Source: Sympetrum striolatum
Lineage: Eukaryota > Arthropoda > Insecta > Odonata > Libellulidae
Length of the DNA stretch: 64,000 nt
Assembly (NCBI GenBank): GCA_947579665.1
Contig: OX388347.1
Location: 24,916,562-24,980,561 of the forward strand
Reading direction: 5' to 3'
In this document: positions 35,950 to 47,304 of the stretch, piece by piece
Layout: the number at the start of each line of letters is the position of its first letter
Position numbering within the stretch: position 1 is the first letter of the stretch
The notes under the pieces: generated by a model
What the model was told of the DNA's origin: nothing
Database searches by the model: none
The model's input: only the letters and a program-made list of their open reading frames with translations
Made by a program: the position numbers and the translations under genes

Positions 35950-37135
35950 ATTTTTAGTAAAATTATATTCTAATTTTTTAAAAATATAAAATAGATTTTT
36001 AAATACGTTTTATATGATTTGGGGGACATGAAATGACTACTAAATATCCTATTAGATAATAACAAAATGCACATTTAATCTCATATAAGTAACTTCATCG
36101 AGTATCACTTGATATTTGCACTATGTTGTCTGGTATATTTTATTACTTAATGCTATGAATTAGTCGATGTCAATCAATTGAAATTCGTATTCTATAGTAT
36201 TGAATATAATGTATAATCGTTATTTAGAGCTAAAAGCTTAATAAAATATGTTTACTAAACGAACCATCAAAATTTTACAGCCTGCGTAAGTCAGATTTTC
36301 CTTTTCTTACGTTGTATTTTTGTAAGTTTTTATAATTGGCAACATTAGGCTCGAGGCATTTATGGATCCTTATCGAAATTGTCATTATTTAAATTTACTA
36401 GAATGCTTGCAAAGGAATTAGTTATTTTTTTGGTTCAACTAACATTTACAAACTGTTTGACCAGCCACGTTAATAAAAAGTACACAAACAAAAATTTCCA
36501 CGAATTAAATCAAAGTTGCAACAAGGAAAAAAATTAAATTTAGGGGCGATTCAAAATAATAAATATAATCAAAGGTTTAGTTACTTCAAAAGAGTTAATT
36601 AGGCATCATCACGATTAAATTGAAGATAAAATCTAAGAAATATGGAAATTACTTAAAGCAGTCTTAAAAATTATGATGTTTTGGCGAGTTGATATTTCAA
36701 CCGGTAAATAAAAGAGTTCAATGAAACTGATATTTCAACGGGCAAGGAATTATACACAAATGCCATTTTTTTCAATTGTAAAAGAGAAATATATCCAATG
36801 TTAGATAATCCAATGAGAAAAGTCTAAAGCGGTTAAGGATAAGATGACATGTGTTAGGATACACTAATCTATTAATGAGTACATGAAAAATTTGATTTAC
36901 TCGAGTTTTTGACTTTGCTGTAACTAAAATGATTGCATCCTAACTATTTTATGCTGTATTATTTACTAAATTAATGTTTATCGTAATATTAAAAGTCTTT
37001 ATATTAGTAGATTAAATTAAAGATGTAATTAACAAGTTAAAACTGTGAGAGAAGAAGTCTCAATATATATTGAGTGGACGAAGCTAATGCACTACCGGTC
37101 TAAAACAGAGCTAACATTGCAAAAACACTAAAGTA
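35950..37135. other. Featureless AT-rich DNA
   Basis: Nothing is supported here. Confidence 0.6.
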
Positions 37136-37189
37136 AAATGCATCGTGCTGTGGCAAATGGGCTAATTTGGCCCTAATGACTGTACCTTT

Positions 37190-38280
37190 GGTTGCCGCAA
37201 GCTTTCCCAGAATGTAAACAAGCCATCGTCGGAGCACTTTCTCCCGAATCTCCATCGATCTCTGGGACCACCGCATGTTCACTCTCTCCGCCCCCTCCGC
37301 ATTCCTTCACTACATCGCCCAAATTGTTCTACACTTCCTCGGAAAACCACGACCTTCCCCAAACCGACTTACCGCAAAACTTCCTCCACTTGTGAGCTCC
37401 ACGTACGATTAACTCGCCTCAATCTCTCTTCCTTCCCTCTTCTCCGGCCTACCTCAACCTCGACTGACTCACGCAAGCCCTCTAATCACTTTTCCCATCC
37501 TCATTCCCCCAAAAACAGTAACCGTCTACCTCGGTCTCGCGGGGATCTAAACACACCTTGCCCTTTCGGGGGGCAGAGCCATCGGCGAGGGTTCGCGGAC
37601 AAAGGCCGAAACACCGGAGGCGCGTGGTGGGCAGACGGACGGGTGCTAAGCCCATTTTTTACCGCTCTATTCCCTATCTATCCATGGGCACATGGACGCA
37701 TGTAACTACTATAATGGGGTCACAATGATAGCGCGAGGCGGTCGCGCGTTCCCCATGGCCCACAGGGTCCACCTCCCTTTTTTGAGGCCGGGTGCCTCAC
37801 GGTATCGTTCTTTGTCCGAGAAAATTTTTCGACCCGCGGTGCCTCATTTTCAGGGAAAGGAGTGTGGGGAACGAGGATAAAAAAAGGGTCCAGATTCGAA
37901 AATAGGTGGACGGCCCTCGTCTGTGAAAAAGGGTTTTCTAAGGAGGGTGAGAAGGCCGATTCTTTCGCGACGTGGTCTGTTTTGAAGGACAGTTTTTCAA
38001 AGGAAGGAAAAAAGGCCATTGTGCGCAATGGCCGAGTACAGAAGGATACAACGAAGCAAAAAATAGGACGGTTAGGTTTTGATTCGTAGAATAGAGGGAC
38101 GAGGGTCGAATGTGTTTTGTTACTTCCTAGCGATCTTGTTAGCCACGAATTGTGAATCGCTTCAGAGGATTCCACGAATGCGTGATGTTTTGATGGCTTG
38201 GTTGGGCATAACCAAGCACGCGCCAGGAAGACTTCGAAGAACATCAAACATCCTTGTTTTGAAAGGGTCAGATATACCGT
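37190..38280. other. GC-richer block with a 213-codon minus-strand open frame
   Basis: Pyrimidine-rich at 37210-37510, then CpG-rich at 37540-37660 (GGCGAGGGTTCGCGGAC), then mixed. The minus-strand frame 38361-37720 opens only at a TTG. It contains a degenerate internal repeat, visible on the plus strand as GTTTTCTAAGGAGGGTGAGA (37932) and TTTTTCAAAGGAAGGAAAAA (37994). I recognise no domain, and the frame is probably fortuitous. A paired GGCCATTGTGCGCAATGGCC palindrome lies at 38013-38032. Confidence 0.3.
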
Positions 38281-38672
38281 AGAAAACAGTTTTCGACGCA
38301 CAGTTTTATTGGCATATACTATGCATATGGTAAATACAAGGCTTATGGTGAGGTATGACAAATTATGAATTCCGTTTTAGGTATTATATCTGGATAATTT
38401 GATTGATTTATTTTCTACAGAGCTTTCCATTAACAGCAATAATTTACGTAGCATTATATATAATTATCTTCAGTTCAAGTGTATGGTTATAATTGTCGGC
38501 GTTTATAGATGTTCATAAATTTATTGCAGTTATAATAACATAGATTTGATTTAAAAGTTAGAAATGGAAAAACCTTTCCTTCTCTATCCTTCGAAATTCA
38601 TTGATTTAACTCAGTGCTGCCAACTTAATCGATCTTCTCTTTCGTGATGTAGCATATTTACTGGCCGTTGTG

Positions 38673-38960
38673 GCGGAGTGGTGAACGTGCTAGCGCGTTA
38701 ACGCTCCAACCTCACGGTCCCGGGTTCGAATACCGGCTAATCGGATTTTTCCGGTTACGGAATGGTTTTCTGTGTATGTTATGTGTGTGTGAGAGAGAGA
38801 TATTAATAAAAATGCAAAAAAAGTAATAAAATTAATAAAAAGGGGTTAATTGGAGGAATAGCCTTCATAGGCTAAAATTCGCCCATAAAAAACGGCATTA
38901 TTTTGATTATTATATTTGAGTAAATATACTTGTATAGCTAGCCATATTCCTCTTTGTCGC
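38673..38960 (+). mobile_element. tRNA-derived SINE with body
   Basis: From 38673 the plus strand reads GGCCGTTGTGGCGGAGTGG (A box), then a spacer, then the B box GGTCCCGGGTTCGAATACCGG, a well-formed T-arm (38702-38722). The insert between the boxes is longer than in a class I tRNA, suggesting a Leu/Ser-type ancestor. A non-tRNA body follows (TCGGATTTTTCCGGTTACGG), then GT/GA simple repeats (38781-38802), A-rich sequence and a second segment (GCCTTCATAGGCTAAAATTC) that may be the LINE-like tail. The 3' boundary is uncertain, and target-site duplications are not clear. Confidence 0.6.
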
Positions 38961-38969
38961 CCCTTATTG

Positions 38970-41900
38970 TCTAGATTCGGATTGGCTTCCTTTTTCATTT
39001 GCAGATATTTTCTTCTTCATTTTATACTGTTCTCTTAAGATTTAATTATTTATCAGACGATAGCTAGGACATTATTGTCAGTGAACAGATACCATTGCTT
39101 GACCATTCAATTCCATTACCTTCACATGAGCATGTTAAAAGTGCTAGATAGTTAGAGTTATTATTGAGGATATTTCAAAACTTGTGGTAGGATAACAACT
39201 TACTGCACCACTGTCGTCTTTAATTGTCTTGTGATCGGGACTTAAGACTTAAAACTTGGTATATACCCTTGGCGTGCGCTTAATTAATGTTCCCTCTAAA
39301 TTCATTGTAAAGATATTCGAGGGCATGTGCTTTATTAAAATTTAAAATCATTTAGGATACAATTCAGCCGCATGCCACGTTAGATTACTACTTAAATGGT
39401 AAACATAAAAAGAATTTTCACTCTCAATCCCCTTTAATTTACCATAAATACATTGGTTAGGCTTCATCAATGATACATAGCATGGGAATTTTATCCTTAT
39501 CCTTAACTTTGTTGCAAGCCAACAGATAAAGTTAAAAAGGAAGACATTTATTTGCTCAAGAGAAAATGTTTTACTTACAAGTACGTTCTTAGAAATTGTA
39601 TCATATCACTTTATAATTGTTATACTTCTAAAGCTTTGCTACTTAAAATTGTAGTAAAGTTTTAATTGTTATCTCCACAGATATAGGACCTTGAATTATC
39701 CTTCCTACATACTTACGTCACTTGAGATCTGCCAATAGTATATTTCCAAGCTGTTATTCATAACAGCGAATATGTTTCACATCAGTTGTTACTACAAACA
39801 ATTCCAGTTCCTACTGTAACGTCTGGATAACAAGATTGGTGCATGATATTAGTTACTAATTTTCTCATAAAGTGCACAGTTATAGGCGAGGTCATATAGA
39901 AATTCATCGTGTAGAATGAATGAAGGACCTTCAAATTTTTATTTATAAAGAGCACCGGTAAAGTACAAGGTCTTTTCTTCATTTTATCTATATACATACT
40001 TACAATTGATAAAAAATACTTAAAAAATAGAGAGCATCCTTATGCTTGAATTTCGAAGTTTATATGAAGTAATCCGTATATATCAACGATGCATTCAATA
40101 AATCTATATAAATCTATTTCCAATGAATAGGTTATTTCAGATAGACTTATTAAGTCCATGGTCTCGATAAGAAATGTTCTCTTTTGAGCTATAAAGTTGA
40201 GCTAGTAGACGAGGAGAACGTATCGTGGGAAATGTCTCCGTTTGCAATGAAGTGTATGGAGAAAGATAGAAATGTGCTGGACATGTGTGTACTTGAAGGA
40301 AGGTCAATGTCGGGTCGAATCAGATGAATGCGAAGATTGCCGTCTCTACAGCGGCGTTGCCGTTTTAGCGCTTTGTTCCACTAGATTTGGTGGTCCCAAA
40401 GTTAAAATGGTGTTGTTTTATAAGTATTTCTCCGCTTCATTTCTTTAACATTTTTTCCTCTTTACGAGTTACCCCTTTATGTCAAATGTGGTTCGCAAAA
40501 GTTGTGATAAAGTTAATGTTCCCAAACCCCCCAAAGAGAGATGATTGATGGATCTTGAGGTTCACGGAGTAGTATAAAATCCTTGAATATATAAATGAAG
40601 AGACAGTTATAGACAATATTTGAGCTCGCTTTACTTATTTCGTGTATGTTCAAATTTTGAAAATTTTCCGTGTTTTTAAACTGAAGTTCATAGATTTATT
40701 TTATAGTGATCTAAATAATTTAACAAACTTCATTGTCTACACCAACTTGGTGTCCTACACTCAAATTTAATATAGAATTCCTCATCTTCAATCTTACTGG
40801 AAAAATAAAATAAATGTTTTATCCTGAAGTATGTATTTTATCTACGAGCATTAATATGGATCAAATTATCCCCAAAATTAGGAGATGTAGTTTTAAAACC
40901 CTTTGGGGAAAATGTTGCACTGTCTCAATTCCAAACCATAGACATGTGAATGCATTTGAAGATTTATCGAACGCCTTTCACAGTCATAAAACGGCAACAC
41001 TGCTCCAGCCAGGGAAGAAAATGTGAGATAATCCAATCTATCTCTCGGGAAGTCAAATTATTATCTTATATGGAACGGATGGAGAAATTTTTGCGGTTCT
41101 GCGGGACGTGGGAAAATCAGGTTGAGTTTTGAGAAGAATGAAGCGATCGCTGATGGAAAATGGTTTGGTAGAATTCAGTAGAAAAGTGTGTTGGTAAGAC
41201 AGGTTGGGAGTAACGGTGCCTTGGAAGGGTGCGCGGGTTGATTGGGAAAACGAGTGATTGAGCCGCGGGAGACGGTCGGCGATGAAAAGCGAAGAAAAAC
41301 TGGAAAACGATTTACTTTGCGCGGAGATTAATGATGGGATTTTTTGCGACATAGGAAATGTTTTAGTGTGCAATTTCTTTCGACGGACTCCGCATTAGTA
41401 ATACTTCTTTCTATTGCTGAATCTCTCTGTATTATTCAGAATAGCGGGTAATCTGCCGCAACAGAAAAGAGCTCCATAAAATAACTCTTGTGAAAATAAT
41501 TCACCACGGAAGAATATAATGGTTATAGGAGATTTCCATGTACTTGCATGCGGTATATAACATGTATTATTTTTCGTGGTTTAATTTATACAGAGTTTAA
41601 TATAATAATATATTGGCATACCATTAACTTTGGGCCCACTAACATTCGATGAAGTTACAGATGAACTATGCCATATACAACCTCTCTGTATAAGAGATCT
41701 TTCATCATCAGTCTTTCAAATGATTTTTAAGATTTGAAGAGATTCAGATTGCTTGTATTAGACCCTAGTACACATTCCTTTAATTACTTCTGCGATTGGA
41801 TTTAAAGAGTAAGAGATTAATCTGCTAAGTGGTGTTTACTATACGGCCAATCACAGGTTTAATCAACATTATAAGTTGTAAGTTCTAGTTATAATCTTTC

Positions 41901-42235
41901 TGGAAGAAAAAAGTGTGGTTCTTTAATTCTAATTAATGTTACAGCGTACTATAGTCCTTGCAATTTTCTTAACTTCTCTCGTTAAAGTCGAAAACAGTTT
42001 CCATAATAATAATTGCTTCTGTATAAATATGGAATGGCTAAATGGAAAATTTAAATTGTGATAATTCAATCAAATTTATAGAAGTAAGATTAAAAGAGCG
42101 AAGATTTTTATAAATGTAGTGATTAAATAGATAGAAGAAATCCTTCTCTCGAGCCTCCAAGATTATTTCTCAAGTGCAAATGTTTCTTTTAATCCTATAT
42201 AATAGCAATACAATTAGCAAACGAGAAATCATCCG
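38970..42235. other. AT-rich non-coding DNA
   Basis: No gene or repeat family is supported. Bases 41140-41300 are purine-rich on the plus strand, giving a long minus-strand Ser/Phe/Pro-type frame that I do not call. Confidence 0.5.
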
Positions 42236-42249
42236 AATATAACTAAATG

Positions 42250-42740
42250 GGATATCTGCTTCATTAACTGGCAGCAGAAAATCGGTCTTGCGTGAGGGGT
42301 AATATTTTTCCATTCGAAAAATGACGGGAACAAATGATTCAGATTAAGAAACCGCAACTCTCGGCCATTCCAACATTGGTATTTTAACGATTGACGTAAT
42401 TATCTCACCCTGTAATTTAAAAGACATATTTATGCGAAAAAAACCTCGGGAGACGTTTTTGCAGCTGTATCAGATGGACTTCGGTGCTCTCTCTCGGTAT
42501 GTCCCGAGGCCTAAATTCGATGCGCTTTAACGTCGTCTCGTCAATTAAAAAGAAGCTGTCGTTATTTCTGTTGATCGAGTTCCCTCTAAGAATAACGGGT
42601 TAAGAAGTCTGCGCCGGTTATGAGTTTGACGTGTTGCGAAAACAAACGGAAACGGGATATGACAGATGTGGACGTTGTGAAATGAGTCGGTGATACAATC
42701 GGAGATCGCAGGTGGCGCTGAGTGGGAGGTGAACTGCTAG
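42250..42740. other. CpG-containing patch, possible conserved non-coding element
   Basis: The patch is less AT-rich than its neighbours, with CpG retained (TCGATGCGCTTTAACGTCGT, AAGTCTGCGCCGG) and an E-box CAGCTG at 42463. No reading frame or splice boundary is convincing. Confidence 0.3.
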
Positions 42741-42744
42741 AGTA

Positions 42745-43790
42745 GCCATCCTAAATAATTGGTACGCAATCATTATTATTTTACTAAGCGATAGATCTAC
42801 ACTTATTATGTTCAAATTTACTATTTGTTATCGACCGATTCCATCTCACCACATGTTTGATTGCCCTTCCATTAATTTCGCCCAAAAGCCTTCCCTGTAG
42901 AAAAGGAGAGAATCTTAATGGGACCATCTCCTTTCTCAACTTCTTTCGATGGCAACTTTTCTCACAGGATTCATCTCAAACCAATCCCACATCTAATACT
43001 GTAATATCTATAATAATTGCTAATGTTGAGTAGCCTACGGACTTTAGGCTTGGTGAGGTGACTTTTCATTCACTTTCCAAGAAAATAGTTCACTTAAATT
43101 TTATTGTTAAACTATAATACTGTTAGTCTTACTACCCATAACTAATGAGAAATAAATTTTAAAATATCATATGTGGATTGTTCAACAATCAGATATGTCT
43201 CTAATCAAACAGTTTAATCGCTTTGCGGTATTCCAGTATGAAATATGACCATGAAGCTGCACCAACAGTTTACCTCACTTTGTAAAATAACTCTTAATTT
43301 ACTTTACTCTTACCCAAGTATTTTCCTCAATTAATCGATTATACTGATTCAACAATTACGTGATAGAAAAAGTTAGTATTAAGTGGATTAAATTATTAAT
43401 GTACTCTTTCTCAGACGGATGATTTTCTCAAGAACGCGAAAAGAAATACCTAAAAGTTATTAACAGGGCTTTAGAAGGATTACCTGAATTATCCGCTTTT
43501 ACCACTTTTATCCGTATTGAAGTACACAGAAAAGTTTCCATTGTGAAATATTAATTTTAGTGTTTTTAAGTCTCTGAAGCTCATAAAAATTCTTGAAAGT
43601 ACTTCTCCTGCACCAATAACTCATCATGGATCGGTTTATTCACCTCATTTTTGCGAATGAGAAACTTACAACCTAATGACTTAGTAACTCTGTTTTTATA
43701 ACAACCTCATTGATTTTTGCATAAAATTAACTGGTGGTATTGTCTAATAAAAATCAAATAATAATAAAAATTCATCTATAAAAGGAGATA
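42745..43790. other. AT-rich non-coding DNA
   Basis: No feature is supported. Confidence 0.6.
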
Positions 43791-43799
43791 AAATACTAT

Positions 43800-44005
43800 A
43801 CATAGAAAGTATTTTCTCCGTCATGGGTCTCAGGTGGACGCTTGGACAGAAAAATAAATGCAGAGATAGAGTTCGCGAGGGCAAGAGAAGGGGAAGAGGA
43901 AGCAGCCGATCGCCTTGTAAGAGTCGGAAAATAAAAATGCACTCGTCGGGACTCGAATCTGGACCAGTTGGGCGAGCGATTCAAAACTTGCAAGACCAAG
44001 TCTAG
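43800..44005 (-). mobile_element. tRNA-derived SINE relic
   Basis: The minus strand from 44005 contains CTCGCCCAACTGGTCC followed by a B box CCAGATTCGAGTCCCGACG (43950-43932). It continues into a ~130-bp non-tRNA body (TGCATTTTTATTTTCCGACT) ending near 43800. The A box is eroded. Head-plus-body organisation and minus orientation match the other SINE relics, although the body differs from copies A and B, so this is a separate family. Confidence 0.45.
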
Positions 44006-44353
44006 TTTCGCCTGTGCGAATTCATATAAGGGCGACGGGAAGTAGCTCGAAATGCATTGATTATAGACTGCGAGGGGTTCAAGGAGTAATGCAGTTGAGG
44101 AAAGAAAGAAATGAAAAGGCTTTGCGAGAGATGAAATGGACTCGGTCCTTGGAATATGTGTTCATATATCAATTGGTAGTCGTGTACGGTTCCTTAATAA
44201 TATTTTAATTTGGCATATGAGTATTAATCAGATAGTAAAGTAACCTAGATATATATTTACCTCTCAGAAGTCCAGAAAAATTATGTAGCTATACTTTAAA
44301 ACACTCAATTTTTTGTGTTTCGTAATTTTCTCTCCAAGTGATTACCGGAATAT

Positions 44354-44377
44354 AGGTGTCTCCGGATAGAGACACCT
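44354..44377. repeat. Perfect 9-bp hairpin
   Basis: AGGTGTCTC (44354-44362) and GAGACACCT (44369-44377) are perfect reverse complements around the six-base loop CGGATA. There is no T-run after it and no adjacent gene, so it is not a terminator. It is too short for a miRNA precursor. Confidence 0.6.
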
Positions 44378-44379
44378 GA

Positions 44380-45110
44380 TGGATTTCGGATTTCCCAAAT
44401 TCCTAGTCCGAAAGTGCGCATGCTCCGTCCAATATCTCGTACGTGAGACGTCAAAAGAGAGGGAAACGGAGAATTATGGAAACGACTAAGAACACAGGAG
44501 CACGAGGGAATGTATAAACAGACTGACAGACGGCTGTATTGATACTAAATTGAGGCAATAAAGTCTGTTCCATCTCTATGATGGAGGGGCAAATTTGACA
44601 AAGGCTGCCGCGTTGTAATGTAAGATTCAATTATGAGTTTAGGAAGGCAAAAGGGCAATCTAGGTTGAATCTAGGTCCATCTAATCAAAGTCAAAGCCTA
44701 CGTTAATATTGATATTAATCCTCGTAAATATCTGAAAAAATAACTGTAGATATTAACCAGATCTATGTAGTACCTAAAGCAAATATTCTAATGCAAATGA
44801 CAATTTTGAAATACTTCTTTAGTGTGCGACGATCATTAACTGTTAAATAAATGTGTGAATAATTTGGAAGATTACATTCTTTGAAAACCTTTTATCCTTA
44901 CTACCGACAATATTTTCAGCAATAAAATAAAACAAAATCTTAGATGTATAATTTCAAGCCAGCCCAAAATTATCATTACGAAAATAAAGAAATGAAATTA
45001 TGTATTAGCACTCGTTGCCATACTTCTCACAAAATGATGCTTACATTGATTTGAAAATTAGAAGATACTTGTATGAAATGGCTGTATGGAAAAACATAAA
45101 ACATGCTATC
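44380..45110. other. AT-rich non-coding DNA
   Basis: Nothing is supported apart from CpG-containing sequence at 44400-44540 (GTGCGCATGCTCCGTCC). Confidence 0.55.
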
Positions 45111-45157
45111 AAAATTACAGAAAAAATACTACAGGCGAATGAAGAATATGAGAAATC

Positions 45158-45487
45158 ATGCAAAAGAATAATGATTTTAGATACTTAAATGATCGAGTAC
45201 ATAAAGAGCTTAATGAGTCGCATAAATTATATTTACAGAAATTACGAGAAGAATTCAAAGTTAGAGAAATGAACAATGTCCCGTCACAAGAGTTAGAGAG
45301 TGCGAATCTCAAAAGAGAAACGGAGATTGAAGAAGTGAAATATTGCAAGGCGACGAAACGTCGGCAAATCGTCAGGCAGTTTATTATTGGCTCACTCATT
45401 CGAGAGAAGAAGAAAAGAGAGAGGAATAGAAATTTCTTCGAGAGGAGAAAGGATTTTGTCCCACGGTCTCTTACCCGTGGAATATAA
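45158..45487 (+). CDS. Doubtful 109-codon open frame, charged and helix-like
   Basis: An ATG-initiated frame directly follows an in-frame TGA (45149). The product is rich in Lys, Glu and Arg, with coiled-coil-like spacing in residues 10-75 and a basic stretch at residues 82-96 (REKKKRERNR). I recognise no family. A purine-rich strand yields such peptides by chance, an overlapping minus-strand frame (45594-45115) is even longer, and no promoter, intron or polyadenylation context stands out. A decayed exon or transposon ORF is possible. Listed so that it can be tested, not because I believe it is a gene. Confidence 0.12.
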   Translation: MQKNNDFRYLNDRVHKELNESHKLYLQKLREEFKVREMNNVPSQELESANLKRETEIEEVKYCKATKRRQIVRQFIIGSLIREKKKRERNRNFFERRKDFVPRSLTRGI

Positions 45488-45554
45488 CGGGCTTCTGCAT
45501 TCAATGTATCCCACTCGAAACAAGTCTTGGGTGCCGCGGAGAGGGTGAGTGGTA

Positions 45555-45625
45555 GTAGTGCCCTCAACAGGATTCGAACCCCTGCACGTTGCATACTAAG
45601 CCTTGCATTCAGTGCATTCGAGAGG
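45555..45625 (-). mobile_element. tRNA-like 3' half (SINE or tRNA pseudogene fragment)
   Basis: On the minus strand, GCAGGGGTTCGAATCCTG forms a good T-arm (CAGGG paired with TCCTG) with a full B box, followed by TTGAGGGCACTAC. The matching 5' acceptor strand (CCCTCAA) is absent upstream, so this is only the 3' half of a tRNA-like structure. No clear body is identified. Confidence 0.4.
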
Positions 45626-45760
45626 AGTGAAGAAGACGGAAGGGGAAATGATTTAGGGGTGGCGTTGGGAGGGGAAGGGGCGAGGGAGGGGAAGTGGCGA
45701 GGGAGGAGAACTGCATCTCGGAGATGGAATCAAAAGTAGGAGGAGAGTTTACGTCCGGAT
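45600..45760 (+). repeat. Purine-rich, G-rich tract
   Basis: A/G-rich with recurring GGGGAAGGGGCGAGGGAGGG-type units around 45660-45710, including a short imprecise tandem repeat of GAAGTGGCGAGGGAGG. Several G-runs could form quadruplex structure. Confidence 0.5.
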
Positions 45761-45769
45761 GGGTTTTGT

Positions 45770-46730
45770 GTTTCATCGATTCTTTCATTGCATACGATTC
45801 CGATCTTGAAGAGAGGGTTCAAAGAAACTAGGGGGAAGAAGTGGTGCTTTGGTTTAAAGCGTGATAATCCTATAGTCAGTGCTTTCATCTGCTAAAGTGA
45901 TATTTACTGGGAATGGAATATGGCGAGAAATTCTAAATTAAGTGGACGAAAATTTTTATATTGGAAACTAACATGTTGGAATAAATACGTCTGATAAATC
46001 ACTGAGAATCTATATGTGTGACAAATATGCTTGCTTCGATTTTAGTTATATCATGCGCATCTAATATTATATTTATTTTCTGAACATTAAGAACAGCTTA
46101 TTTGGTGGGTATTTGTTGAATATTTAAGACAATCCATAGTCGTTTTGAATGAATTAATACACATACATGTCTTTTTAGCTGTCTCAGTGGGTAATAAATT
46201 ATAAAAAACAATGACTTTAGTATATATGAATATGTGAGTTATTCGAAAATCTTTCGAGGAGGTATCTCATCATGTGTTAAAAGAACCTTTCCTTGTATCC
46301 ATTTTATTTGAATTTATCATAAATTTAATTATAATTAACTAGCTAAGACCCATCGTATATTACTTTAGAAAATGTTAAGTTTGCTCAGACATTTAATTTT
46401 TAAATTGTAACTTATAGTATTATTGATTTATAATAAAAATCTATATTAAAGTTTAATGAATAAGCCTGCACGATGATTTGTGGCCTATATATATAGAAAG
46501 GATTGCCTCATATTCATCTGTATGTGTTCCAGTATGACTTACAATCTCAAACTCAAATTATTTTTCAGGATAATTCAAGCCGTTTAAGTCAAGCCGCTCA
46601 TAAGCAATGGCCTAGTCACGTATTTTAGTCACGGACCTAATTAAAAATGCATTGTTTGGTACTCTTCAAACGCTCTGTTAGTTGAGCCTACCGTGCGTAA
46701 CTTAACACTGTATCTTAAATCACCAATTCG
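45770..46730. other. AT-rich non-coding DNA
   Basis: No feature is supported. Confidence 0.55.
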
Positions 46731-46954
46731 CCATCCTTTCCGATGCATTTCAGGCAATAAAAGTCAGACCGTGCATCAGTCGTAGCATAAACGTGCATTT
46801 TAGCTACGAATCATTTTTGATCCTTGTGGTTGGCAGGGAAAGCCATCGGAAGAAGATGTGTCCCCTTCGATTCCTGTCGCGGACGTGAGCGTGCTTTATG
46901 CCAATCGCACCGTCACGCTCGCCTTGTGCACGCTGCACCCTTTTTTCAAGCATC

Positions 46955-47095
46955 TCGCCGGTCTGGTTCGAACCCCGGTCGGGGCAGCGCAAGTATTTTT
47001 TTCTTCTTCGTCCCTTTGGTGACCTCCCCTCAATAAATCATAGCTCCGTTGTCGTCGGCACAGCTTCTCGATCGGGAACTCCGTAGCTGACTAGG
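46955..47095 (+). mobile_element. tRNA-like B box with body (SINE relic)
   Basis: TCTGGTTCGAACCCCGGTCG (46964-46983) is a B box in a degenerate T-arm context, followed by GGGGCAGCGC, a T-run and a CpG-retaining body (GTTGTCGTCGGCACAGC). No A box is clear in the CpG-rich sequence upstream (46840-46950). Assigned as a SINE relic by analogy with the other heads in the window. Confidence 0.35.
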
Positions 47096-47129
47096 GGTGG
47101 ACATTCTGCAAAACAAAAAAATGCGTGTG

Positions 47130-47300
47130 CAGGGTGAGGTGGTCGGCGGCAGGGTGAGGGACCCTCAGTGGAGGATGGCCGTTAAGCCAAGGACAAAAAA
47201 ATTAATGAAAAGATGGGGAGGGGGGAAGTGCTAAGGAAGAAAAAAATTGTGAGGGGAAGGGAGAGCGTTTGGGGGGTGGGGAGTAGATGGAATAAGCCGA
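47130..47300 (+). repeat. G-rich purine tract
   Basis: The plus strand has repeated G-runs (GGGGAGGGGGGAAG, GAGGGGAAGGGAGAG, TTTGGGGGGTGGGGAG). One loop between the last runs is nine bases, so a quadruplex is possible but not canonical. GCAGGGTGAGG occurs twice, at 47131 and 47149. Confidence 0.5.
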
Positions 47301-47304
47301 GCAG

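Noticed and set aside
37720..38361. 213-codon minus-strand open frame
   Set aside because: It opens at TTG, overlaps plus-strand frames in the same GC-richer block and shows no domain; the apparent internal repeat is a loose AG-rich duplication.
45555..45625. Functional tRNA gene on the minus strand
   Set aside because: Only the T-arm half is present; the 5' acceptor strand is missing.
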